This document shows positions 29,013-37,027 of a stretch of DNA of 37,482 bases, one piece after another (position 1 is the first letter of the stretch; every line of letters begins with the position of its first letter). Under the pieces are notes generated by a model. It was given only the letters and a program-made list of their open reading frames with translations, did no database searches and was not told the origin of the DNA. The stretch comes from Candidatus Brocadia carolinensis (GTDB taxonomy: Bacteria > Planctomycetota > Brocadiia > Brocadiales > Brocadiaceae), in NCBI GenBank assembly GCA_002009475.1, contig AYTS01000064.1:1-37482 (forward strand), read 5' to 3'. The translations under genes were made by a program, and so were the position numbers.

Positions 29013-29987
29013 GTGAATACGAAGAAATTAGCAGGTGCAATGGTCGGGAGTTTTTCCATGACAATCTTAATGCTTCCAGACTGTTGTTTTCCAAAGGAGG
29101 GGACGGTTGCCGTTGAAAGTAAAGGTAAAACTCAGGGCGAACAACGATTAGATCGTGTTAATGTCGCTAAAGAGCTGTATAACCAGGGATTGAACTATGC
29201 TCAATATGGACTTTTTGATGAAGCGATTGAAATGTATAAGAAGGCGCTTGCCAAAAATCCCAGTTTCCCTGATGTATATAATAAACTTGGTGTTGCATAT
29301 ACACAAAAAAGCATGTATGACAATGCCATTGAAGCCTTTCAGAAGGCGATTGAACAAAAACCCAAAGATGTCGAAGCCCATTATAATCTTGGTTCGGCGT
29401 ATTTTGATAAAGGCGCCTTTGATAACGCTATTACCGCATTTCAAAAACCATTCCAATTGAATCCTGAGTACCGGTCAGCCTATTCCCTTCTGGGTATTGC
29501 TTATACAAAAGTTGGTAAGTATGATGATGCAATTCAGATATTAAAGAAGCGTATAGAATTTGATCCAGACCTTGCAATTGCCCATTCGAACTTAGGCATT
29601 GTGTATTCAATGAAAGGAATGGATAAGGAAGCCTTGGCTGAATATAATAAAGCACTGGAAATTGACCCACGCCATGAAAGTGCACTGTATAACATGGCGC
29701 TGTTCTATGATAAGGCTGGAAATACAGATAAAGCTATCGAGTATTTTTCCAAAGCGGTTGAAATGAATGTGAGTAACGCGGATGCTCAATATCGGTTGGG
29801 AAAGAATTATATGAAGAAAAAGAAATATGACGATGCAATTAACGCCTTTCAGACGGCTGTAATGTCTGATCCAAACAACGTGGAAATTTACAACGATCTT
29901 GGCGTTGCCTATAAGGCCAAAGGCATGGCTAAAGATGCAGAGGGCTACTTCTCACTGTATAAAAAAAAGAGCGCAAAAGGGAAATAG
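29013..29987 (+). CDS. Exported tetratricopeptide-repeat protein (eight TPRs)
   Basis: GTG 29013 follows AGGAGAAAGGG. The N-terminus is a signal-like stretch (KKLAGAMVGSFSMTILMLPD, then two Cys). From about residue 50 there are eight consecutive 34-residue TPR units with the usual W/Y4-G8-Y11-A20-A27-P32 spacing (for example KLGVAYTQKSMYDNAIEAFQ). TPR arrays are protein-binding scaffolds; the partner is unknown. The protein ends shortly after an A8 run, so a one-base change there would alter only the tail. Confidence 0.85.
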   Translation: MNTKKLAGAMVGSFSMTILMLPDCCFPKEGTVAVESKGKTQGEQRLDRVNVAKELYNQGLNYAQYGLFDEAIEMYKKALAKNPSFPDVYNKLGVAYTQKSMYDNAIEAFQKAIEQKPKDVEAHYNLGSAYFDKGAFDNAITAFQKPFQLNPEYRSAYSLLGIAYTKVGKYDDAIQILKKRIEFDPDLAIAHSNLGIVYSMKGMDKEALAEYNKALEIDPRHESALYNMALFYDKAGNTDKAIEYFSKAVEMNVSNADAQYRLGKNYMKKKKYDDAINAFQTAVMSDPNNVEIYNDLGVAYKAKGMAKDAEGYFSLYKKKSAKGK

Positions 29988-30124
29988 ATATTTCGTGCCT
30001 TCTTGAGAATTTCCCAGAATCCCTTAATTATGTGGAGAGTCAGGAACATGACGGTTTAACCGGTTTCAGCAGCTTTGACGGGTAAAACATCCTTTTCCCT
30101 GAATTCCTGTTTCAACTTGAAGGC

Positions 30125-31165
30125 TTGATAAATTTGTCTAAGGTTACAAAATTGCACTACTGCATAGAAACACATAATCTTACAAAGCGGTATCCGCTAA
30201 TAACGGGATACGGTGGTTTGTTCATGCATCCCTTTAGAAAGAAGGAAACCACAGCCATTCGGAATGTAAATATCCAGATAAAAAAGGGTGAGTTGTTTGG
30301 TCTTCTTGGTTCAAATGGAGCAGGCAAAACCACATTGATAAAGATCCTTTGTACTCTGGTGCTTCCTTCTGCGGGAAGCGCATTTGTTAACGGCCTGGAA
30401 GTTACCAGGGATGAAAAAAAAATAAGAAAAATAATTGGTTATGTCGTAAGCAATGAGCGTAGCTTCTATTGGAGGCTTACGGGAAGGCAAAACCTCACAT
30501 TTTTTGCAAAACTGAATAACATTCCTCGCCATGAGGCACGGGTGCGGATAGAGCACTTGTTGTCATTTATGGAACTAACACGCGATGCCAACAGGATGTT
30601 TAAGGACTATTCCACGGGGATGCGACAAAAGTTGGCGATTGCCAGGGGGCTTCTTACTGACCCTGAGATTATTTTTATGGATGAACCTACCAATGGGTTG
30701 GACCCTGTTTCAGCGCAAAAATTACGAAAATTAGTAAAGGAAAAATTCGTTGAAGAGGAGAAAAAGACCGTAATATTTGCAACCCACAACCTGCATGAGG
30801 CCGAGGAACTGTGTGACCGCATTGCTATCATCCACAACGGAGAAGTAAAAGTCGCCGGTATCGTGGGTGATATAAAAAGGGAATTCAACTCAGAGAAAGG
30901 ATATGTCATAGAGTTGAAGCGCCCAGAAACCGATTTGCTGGAAAGGATTTATCGTATAGCCCATGTTAAGAAAGTTGTAAAGACAAAAGACGGCTCTTTG
31001 CCTGATACCATTCAAATTGAAATCAAAACCGAAACCAGAGAGGGCCATGAGGACGTATTTCAGATAATAAAAGAAATCGTAGACATGGGGGGCAAGATAT
31101 GTTCTTTCTACGAGAAAGAAATCTCCTTGAGAGAGATGTTCTCGCGGGTGGTAGAGAAAAAGTAA
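30125..31165 (+). CDS. ABC-2 type exporter ATP-binding protein
   Basis: The 346-aa ATPase has Walker A (GSNGAGKTT), a variant signature (YSTGMRQKLAIARG), Walker B (EIIFMDEPTNGLDPVS) and switch His (FATHNLHEAEELCDR). An extra ~110-residue C-terminal domain is typical of ABC-2/DrrA-like exporters. The start is TTG 30125 (TTG 30134 possible); no ATG is available before the P-loop in a sensible place. It is followed 21 bp later by its permease. The substrate is unknown (drug, lipid or polysaccharide). Confidence 0.9.
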   Translation: MINLSKVTKLHYCIETHNLTKRYPLITGYGGLFMHPFRKKETTAIRNVNIQIKKGELFGLLGSNGAGKTTLIKILCTLVLPSAGSAFVNGLEVTRDEKKIRKIIGYVVSNERSFYWRLTGRQNLTFFAKLNNIPRHEARVRIEHLLSFMELTRDANRMFKDYSTGMRQKLAIARGLLTDPEIIFMDEPTNGLDPVSAQKLRKLVKEKFVEEEKKTVIFATHNLHEAEELCDRIAIIHNGEVKVAGIVGDIKREFNSEKGYVIELKRPETDLLERIYRIAHVKKVVKTKDGSLPDTIQIEIKTETREGHEDVFQIIKEIVDMGGKICSFYEKEISLREMFSRVVEKK

Positions 31166-31186
31166 AAAACGGGGGGGGTACTTACC

Positions 31187-32003
31187 GTGGTCCTATTTAT
31201 AGAAAAAGCACTTGCATTTGTCTGGAAAGACTTTGTTAATGAGACAAGCTATAAATTTGCATTCTTTATGCAATTCTTTGGAATACTCATCACAACCGTA
31301 ACGTTTTTCTACCTCTCAAAGCTCCTGGGAGAAGTTGGAATATCCTATCTCAAACCCTATGGAGGAGACTATTTTTCGTTCGTTCTTATTGGAGTTGCGT
31401 TATTTACCTACCTCAAGGTATCCATGGATAGCCTTTCGAACAGTATTCGAGAAGGGCAAATGCTTGGAACACTGGAAGCCCTGCTGGTAACGCAGACAGA
31501 GATCCCCGCGATAATACTCTCTTCATCCCTGTATAGTTTCATATTTGCATCGTTTAAAGTGGCAGTGTACTTGTTATTAGGGGCATTTGTATTTGGTGTC
31601 AATATGGGCAATGCGAACCTCCCAGGGGCATTCCTTATCCTGCTTCTCACCATTATCTCTTTCAGCAGTTTTGGCATAATCTCAGCCAGCTTTGTTATGG
31701 TATTAAAAAAAAGGAGATCCGGTAAGCTGGCTGCTTACTAATATTTCCGGGATTTTGGGAGGGCTGTACTATCCGGTCTCTGTCCTGCCTGCGTGGCTTC
31801 AAAAGGTATCGTATGTGCTGCCGGTTACCTATTCCCTGAACGGCATGAGACTGGCCTTACTCAAGGGATGTTCTTTCCGCACCCTCATGCCCGACATGGT
31901 AGCATTGATGGCGTTTTCGGGTATCATGCTGCCGTTGAGTATTTTTGCGTTTCGGTTTGCCGTCAAGAAGGCGAAGAGCGACGGGACCCTGACGCAGTAT
32001 TAG
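31187..32003 (+). CDS. ABC-2 type exporter permease, apparent frameshift
   Basis: Membrane partner of the preceding ATPase. GTG 31187 follows a G8 run. The first piece ends at TAA 31741, straight after SFGIISASFVMVLKK. The second continues in the +1 frame to TAG 32003. Dropping one A from the A8 run at 31705-31712 restores KKGDPVSWLLTNISGILGGL, the conserved ABC-2 C-terminal motif, and a 271-aa protein of normal length. No other lesion is seen. Confidence 0.85.
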
Positions 32004-32040
32004 AACAATCTTCCGCCAGAATCAGTAAGGAAGACATGGC

Positions 32041-32066
32041 ACGGAAGATACAAACGGAAGATACAA
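32041..32066 (+). repeat. 13-bp tandem duplication
   Basis: ACGGAAGATACAA occurs twice back to back, 38 bp after the permease stop and at the start of the truncated ORF that follows. It may be a scar at the junction of two joined sequences. Confidence 0.6.
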
Positions 32067-32672
32067 GAAGAAGATAGGGCAAAAGAAGGTATTATTGGTA
32101 TAGGAAAGGGCGTTGAACGCTGTGTATCTTTTGATGTCCGTGGGAATAAGGAGAAGCAGAAGTTCGAGATGGTGGCTCGGGAACGTAAAGGTTTGTTTCT
32201 TTCCTTTTGCTACCAACACAAGGAATTTGGATTTATGCATGTCCGGATTCAGACGTGGTTCCCCTTTCAGATACAAATTTATATCAACGGACGTGAATGG
32301 TTGTGTAAACGGCTGGATAGTAAGGGCATTGGTTATCGGAGATACGATAATGGTATTATTCATGTTGATGATGTAAAGAGGGCGCGGGAGATAGAGAAGG
32401 GGTTTATTCATGTCAATTTTGCGAAGGCATTTGATGCTCTTGCCCGGCAAATAAATTCCATTGTGCCTCGAATCAAAAAGATATTTTCCCGAGGATATTA
32501 TTGGGTGCCGGATCAAGGGGAATATGCTACTGATGTGATGTTCAAGGATCGGCAAAGCCTCCTTGAGATTTACCCTGAACTGGTAGAGCATGCCTTGGTG
32601 AACTTCAATGCCTCTGATGTCATGACCTTTTTGGGGAGAAAGTTTACATGCTGTCCGAGAATGTTGCAGTAA
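32046..32672 (+). pseudogene. Internal fragment of a large uncharacterised protein family
   Basis: The frame is open from 32004 to TAG 32672; the first ATG in frame is 32169, but similarity begins upstream (EGIIGIGKGVERCVSF). The core FGFMHVRIQTWFPFQIQIYI, NGREWLCKRLDSKGIGYRRY and GYYWVPDQGEYATDVMF matches, from memory, a repeated uncharacterised family of roughly 450 aa in environmental genomes, possibly mobile. About 90 N-terminal and 200 C-terminal residues are missing. The protein ends just after DVMTFLGRK, where the inverted-repeat copy at 32650 begins, so that element seems to have truncated it. Confidence 0.55.
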
Positions 32673-32799
32673 ATAAGAATAAAAGACAAAGGAAAGGGTG
32701 TGTAAATTAAAATACGATCGATAAACAAGTCAGGAAACGTTTAAGATTTTTCCATACAAATTATAATTTTGTATTTTCGTATGAAAAAGTACCTGAAAC
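32650..32799 (+). repeat. Inverted repeat, right copy (~150 bp)
   Basis: This matches the reverse complement of 11598-11751 over most of its length. It starts with TGCTGTCCGAGAATGTTGC and ends with GTATGAAAAAGTACCTGAAA. It abuts the truncated ORF on its left and an IS1182-type fragment on its right. Non-coding. Confidence 0.75.
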
Positions 32800-32832
32800 T
32801 GCTCAAGGAGGGCTTGTTTTCCTTGTATTACC

Positions 32833-33180
32833 TTATACCGTGGCGAGCCTTATTCCCAATTTCAGCATCTTTTTTAAATTCCATCCAATACACATCAGTT
32901 TAAACTCCGCACGGACTTTTTCCCGTCCTCGCAAGAGAAAGTTTCGATACCCAACGTTAAATTTCAGATGCCCAAAGACGGGTTCAATGATATACTGACG
33001 CATAAAATATTTTCGCCTCCCCTCATCCGATATCAGCTTTTCTCTCATCTTTTGTAAAAGAGGTTCACGAATATCTATGAGGAGTTCTCTTGCCTTTGCC
33101 TTCGTACATAATGATCGCTTCTGACATGCCCCACACTCCGTCCCCTTGTAAACCTTATGATTCCACTGACGACTCTCATA
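32833..33180 (-). pseudogene. IS1182-family transposase, C-terminal remnant
   Basis: On the minus strand the frame from 33180 to the stop at 32833 reads HKVYKGTECGACQKRSLCTK (the cysteine motif of IS1182 transposases). It then reads a MREKLISDEGRRKYFMRQ block and EPVFGHLKFNVGYRNFLLRG with the catalytic Glu, ending LATV. An in-frame TAG lies just upstream (33181-33183) and the N-terminal two thirds are missing. The 33184-33354 stretch has no assignable gene; a short minus-strand frame there (EKKVAGVAGFDWIVSIHLNA) looks coding-like but is unidentified. Confidence 0.75.
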
Positions 33181-33354
33181 CTAAGATGCATTCAAATGAA
33201 TACTAACAATCCAGTCGAAGCCAGCTACCCCAGCGACTTTTTTCTCGTCATTTTCTAGCGTGAGTTTATTACAAAAAAGGGCATAAAGGAGTGGCCATAA
33301 GCTGCAACCTGCGACATCACAAGGGGTTTACGGCTATTTTTGTTTGGCAAAATA

Positions 33355-35189
33355 TGTATACACTGAATAAGATAAGAATTATATTGAATATTATTGCGTA
33401 ATAACGTACAATATAAGGCATATATAGCAGTTATGTATACACTAACTATAAGCGCTTATGGCTACCATCCAATCAAAAAACTCCAGGGGTTATAAGTATT
33501 GGTATATTGTTGAGTCACGGCGGGTAAATGGCAAGCCGAGGCCGGTTGTTTTGGCTTATCTTGGCAAGGCAGACGATTTATTAAAGCGCCTGCAAGGCCT
33601 TGCCGGGGGAGTACGGCTTAAGTCTTATTCCCATGGTGCGGTAGCAGCATTACTCAACGTCGTCCATGCCCTGGATGTCCCTGCAATAATCAATCAGCAT
33701 ACAAAATCACCACGGCCGTATAGAGCTGAAAAACCGGCCAGAAACAACCTGACCACGGGAAGCACTCTTTTGCTGGGCGCAATGGGAAGAGTTTGCATGC
33801 CTACCAGCAAAAGGGGTTGGTGGAGTTGGGCAAAAACGACGAGTGTTGAGTATTTACTCAGACATAGTTTGAGTAAAATAGACAGCCAGCATTTTTGGGA
33901 TTTGATGGATGCACTTCCCGTAGAAGCCATTGCAAAAATAGAGCGTGAATTAGTTGAAAAAACATTTAAAATATATAATCTTCAAAGTGACACCCTGTTT
34001 TTTGATACGACAAATTTCCTTGCTTACATTGACACGACGAATCGGAGATGCACGATTGCTCAGCGAGGGAAAAATAAACAAAAAAGATACGATCTGAGAC
34101 AAATAGGGTTGGCGATGGTAGTTACCCGCAATGATATGATACCGTTGTTTCACCATACCTATCAGGGGAACATGGCAGATGCAGCAGTTTTCAGGGACGT
34201 TATCGAAACGATAAAAGACAGGATGGAAGGATTAGGATTAGACCGTGAAAAGCACACCGTTGTTTTTGATCGTGGAAACAATTCCAGAAATAATATGGCT
34301 ATTGTGGAGAGATTGTTATTGCATTATGTTGGGGCGCTTACACCGTACCATCACAAGCAGTTGGTACATGAGGCTGTGGACAATTTCAAGGAATACGATG
34401 TTGAGGGCAGCAAGATGCAGGTATACCGGGATAAACGAGTGCTCTGGCAACAAGAAAGAACGGTTGTTGTGTTTATTTCTGAGAAATTAAAGGCTGGGCA
34501 AGTAAGGGGAATGTATCAATCCCTGGAAAAGGCAGAAAAACAGTTGAGACAATTGCAGCAGAAGCTGTGCAATCCCAAGGCGAAGATGCGGGACAAAGAA
34601 CACCTGGAGAATACGCTAAGAACATTAGTTAAAGGGCAATTTACGAAGAATCTTATTGATTGGTCATTGCAAGAGATGTCTGAAGGTAAGTTTCACTTGG
34701 AATTTTCTATCCATCAGAAAAAGCTCGAAGAAATCGAAGGGGAACTGGGATTAAGGATTCTCATGACAGACCGTCACGATTGGGGCACGGGTGACATTAT
34801 AAAAGCCTACTATGGCCAGTCGAAGATTGAACACGCCTTTAGAAATCTCAAGAACCCCTATCACCTTGCTTTAAAACCTCAGTTTCATTGGACGGATCAG
34901 AAAATCAGGGTGCATTTCTTTATTTGTGTCCTCGGATATCTCTTGGCTGCCATTGTATGGCATCAGGCAAAAGCACAGGCACAATTTAAAGAAACTTTGG
35001 ACACCCTGTTCGATACCCTGAATAATGTAAGACTTGTCACGATGCTGGAAGAAACAAAAACCAGAGGAAGGGTCAAGGCGAGATATAATTTGGAAGAAAT
35101 GTCTGATGAAGAAACCCTGATAATGAATGCGCTGGAAATTAAGGATTTTCACAATAATCGCCCGAAATTCCAGGGTGTCAGTGTATACA
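33355..35189 (+). mobile_element. IS1634-type insertion sequence (approximate ends)
   Basis: TGTATACACTGA at 33355-33366 has its exact reverse complement at 35178-35189, giving a candidate 12-bp terminal repeat around the complete transposase gene. A partial third copy (TGTATACACTAAC) lies at 33434-33446 just before the gene. The right repeat overlaps the last transposase codons and the stop falls at 35192-35194, so the true end may lie slightly further out. No target duplication could be confirmed. Confidence 0.5.
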
Positions 35190-35194
35190 ACTAA
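33458..35194 (+). CDS. IS1634-family (IS4-like DDE) transposase
   Basis: The 578-aa product is full length and uninterrupted. The N-terminus YKYWYIVESRRVNGKPRPVV is the usual opening of IS1634 transposases. Catalytic regions are DTLFFDTTNFLAYID (first Asp), HTVVFDRGNNSRNN (second Asp) and YYGQSKIEHAFRNLKNPYHL (Glu in the Y-E-R-K-like block). As the only intact transposase gene in the window it may still be mobile. It is inserted in older transposon debris. Confidence 0.88.
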   Translation: MATIQSKNSRGYKYWYIVESRRVNGKPRPVVLAYLGKADDLLKRLQGLAGGVRLKSYSHGAVAALLNVVHALDVPAIINQHTKSPRPYRAEKPARNNLTTGSTLLLGAMGRVCMPTSKRGWWSWAKTTSVEYLLRHSLSKIDSQHFWDLMDALPVEAIAKIERELVEKTFKIYNLQSDTLFFDTTNFLAYIDTTNRRCTIAQRGKNKQKRYDLRQIGLAMVVTRNDMIPLFHHTYQGNMADAAVFRDVIETIKDRMEGLGLDREKHTVVFDRGNNSRNNMAIVERLLLHYVGALTPYHHKQLVHEAVDNFKEYDVEGSKMQVYRDKRVLWQQERTVVVFISEKLKAGQVRGMYQSLEKAEKQLRQLQQKLCNPKAKMRDKEHLENTLRTLVKGQFTKNLIDWSLQEMSEGKFHLEFSIHQKKLEEIEGELGLRILMTDRHDWGTGDIIKAYYGQSKIEHAFRNLKNPYHLALKPQFHWTDQKIRVHFFICVLGYLLAAIVWHQAKAQAQFKETLDTLFDTLNNVRLVTMLEETKTRGRVKARYNLEEMSDEETLIMNALEIKDFHNNRPKFQGVSVYN

Positions 35195-35263
35195 TACCCT
35201 GCCTAACCAATTGATTCTATTGGCTTTATAATGCTTTTGGCCTTCGGTTGTAATAAACTCACG

Positions 35264-36622
35264 CTAGGGATATGTAACCGTGTTACTTTTCACCCGAATG
35301 ATTTCATATCGCTCGATCTTCCGGTAGAGGGTCATCCGGGACCAGTGAAGCTTTCTGGCTGCCTCTGCCTTATTCCACCTGGTAGATAAGAGAACGGCAA
35401 GCAAACGATCCTTCTCATCCTGAGAATGCATTCTCGCATCGATAACCCAACTGCGGAATCTTTCCGGCAGGTCTTGAAACGTTATCCATTGGGTGTGAGT
35501 ACTGACCATAACTGCCTCTAAAAGATTCTTCATCTCCCGGACGTTGCCAGGCCAATCATAGGTGTGGAAAAACACCAGCGTATCGCTGGAGAACCCTTTC
35601 ACATCACGTCCGAAACGCTTGTTTAATTCACGCACGTAGTGATCCAGCAATACGGGGATATCCTCTCTCCGCTGTTTCAACGGTGGCAGATGAATATTCG
35701 CCACATTGAGCCGATAAAAGAGATCCTTTCTGAAGCTGCCTTCAGAAACCATCTCCTCCAGATTTTTATTGGTTGCCGCAACGATCCTGATATTTAAAGG
35801 GATATTCCCCTTCCCGCCTAACCGTTGTATCTCCTTGCTTTCTATGGCCCTCAGGATCTTTGCCTGGTGGTAAAGACTCATATCTCCAATCTCATCGAGG
35901 AAGACGGTGCCGCCCTCTGCCTGTTTCAGTTTGCCTTCTTTCAGGGTATCCGCCCCGGTAAATGCCCCTCGTTCATAACCAAAGAGTTCGCTTTCCAGGA
36001 GGCCGTCAGGTATGGCAGTGCAATTGATGCAGACGAAAGGTTTCCTATTTCTCGAGCTGTTCTTGTGAATAAGTTCAGCCGTCAGTTCCTTCCCCGTGCC
36101 GGTTTCCCCGGTAATGAGCACGTTGCTGTCCGTCTGGGCCACCTTCCCGATGTACGTCTTGATCTCCCTCATCGGCAGGCAGTCGCCTACGAATGTCTCT
36201 GCATCGAAAATGGACTGCCGTGAGGTTTCCTGCATTCCAGCAGATGCGTGAAAAGAAAGTCCGGAAAGACACCTGCGAACACTTGCAGCAAGTGCCTCAA
36301 ACGAAACGGGATGTTTGAAATAATCGTTTATCCCAAGTTTTAAGGCGGCTATGGCAAGCTCTTCGGTTCCTTCGTGCGTGATCAGGATAAGGGGAACAGC
36401 GCTATTCCCCTGACGGATCTCCTGTGCTATCTGCATACTATTCCAGCCACCATCAAGCGATCCAACGATGACAAGATGAATGATGCTGCATTGAATGATT
36501 CCGATGGCTTCCGTCTTGTTTGACGATTCAATACTCGTATACCCCTCCAGAAGCAAAAACCGTTTCAGTTCCTCCCGAAATGCATCATTTCGTTCCACGA
36601 TTAAAATTGTTGGTGTCTTCAT
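35264..36622 (-). CDS. Sigma54-dependent NtrC-family regulator with degenerate receiver
   Basis: The 452-aa protein has an N-terminal receiver-like domain (1-120), a central AAA+ domain and a C-terminal Fis-type helix-turn-helix (NKAEAARKLHWSRMTLYRKI). The AAA+ part is complete: Walker A GETGTGKE, the sigma54-contact loop GAFTGA, Walker B GGTVFLDEIGD and arginine-finger region FRKDLFYRLNV. The receiver lacks the normal acidic pair (ILIVERND instead of ILIVDD) and the phospho-acceptor Asp (LVIVGSLD, Gly at the usual place). It keeps a Thr (LITH) and Lys (FKHP). It probably works without phosphorylation or by another input. No histidine kinase or obvious target promoter is in the window. Confidence 0.9.
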   Translation of the reverse strand: MKTPTILIVERNDAFREELKRFLLLEGYTSIESSNKTEAIGIIQCSIIHLVIVGSLDGGWNSMQIAQEIRQGNSAVPLILITHEGTEELAIAALKLGINDYFKHPVSFEALAASVRRCLSGLSFHASAGMQETSRQSIFDAETFVGDCLPMREIKTYIGKVAQTDSNVLITGETGTGKELTAELIHKNSSRNRKPFVCINCTAIPDGLLESELFGYERGAFTGADTLKEGKLKQAEGGTVFLDEIGDMSLYHQAKILRAIESKEIQRLGGKGNIPLNIRIVAATNKNLEEMVSEGSFRKDLFYRLNVANIHLPPLKQRREDIPVLLDHYVRELNKRFGRDVKGFSSDTLVFFHTYDWPGNVREMKNLLEAVMVSTHTQWITFQDLPERFRSWVIDARMHSQDEKDRLLAVLLSTRWNKAEAARKLHWSRMTLYRKIERYEIIRVKSNTVTYP

Positions 36623-36728
36623 AGGCTGGCCATCCTTTTCCTTTTCTGAAATAACTGCTACCGTAATAATTATTCAGCTTATCTTCAAACACTACCATCC
36701 ATAGCAAATAAAATCAGGCAATAAACAC

Positions 36729-36762
36729 AAAAAGTGAGTGGGTAAGGGCGCTCTCTTTTTTT
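36729..36762. terminator. Possible terminator hairpin
   Basis: AAAAAGTGAG and CTCTCTTTTT can pair, with one T-T mismatch, around a 12-nt loop, followed by more T residues on the plus strand. It lies in the gene-free stretch 36623-37027, between the regulator start and the transposase tail. Stem strength is modest. Confidence 0.25.
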
Positions 36763-36821
36763 TTGTGCTTAACAAAAATGCATCGCTAAAATGTGCCTGA
36801 CCAGTCAAACGAATTCGTTTC

Positions 36822-36964
36822 GCCCTTTCAGGGCTGACCACGATATTTTCGATTTGCAGAGGGCTTCACCCCCTGATAAATACTGCCTGCCCTTCGGGCA
36901 TAAAGGGTAACATCCCGGTATTTCGTGAGACAAAACAGAGTCATTTTCCAATTAGGCCTTCGGC
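36822..36964. repeat. Cluster of short GC hairpins
   Basis: Three compact palindromes occur in 143 bp: GCCCTTTCAGGGC (36822-36834), GCCCTTCGGGC (36889-36899) and GCCTTCGGC (36956-36964). An imperfect AGGGCTTCACCCCCT lies between the first two. The rest of 36623-37027 shows no supported gene; a 67-codon minus-strand frame here appears to be a by-product of the palindromes. Confidence 0.5.
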
Positions 36965-37027
36965 TATCTTCTCCCATAATCCCTCCGTTTACTGGCTTAC
37001 AGTTGGACAATTTTTTTGCTGGACAAA

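Noticed and set aside
32022..32591. 189-codon minus-strand frame
   Set aside because: The plus strand carries the recognised family motifs here; the minus product has no recognisable features.
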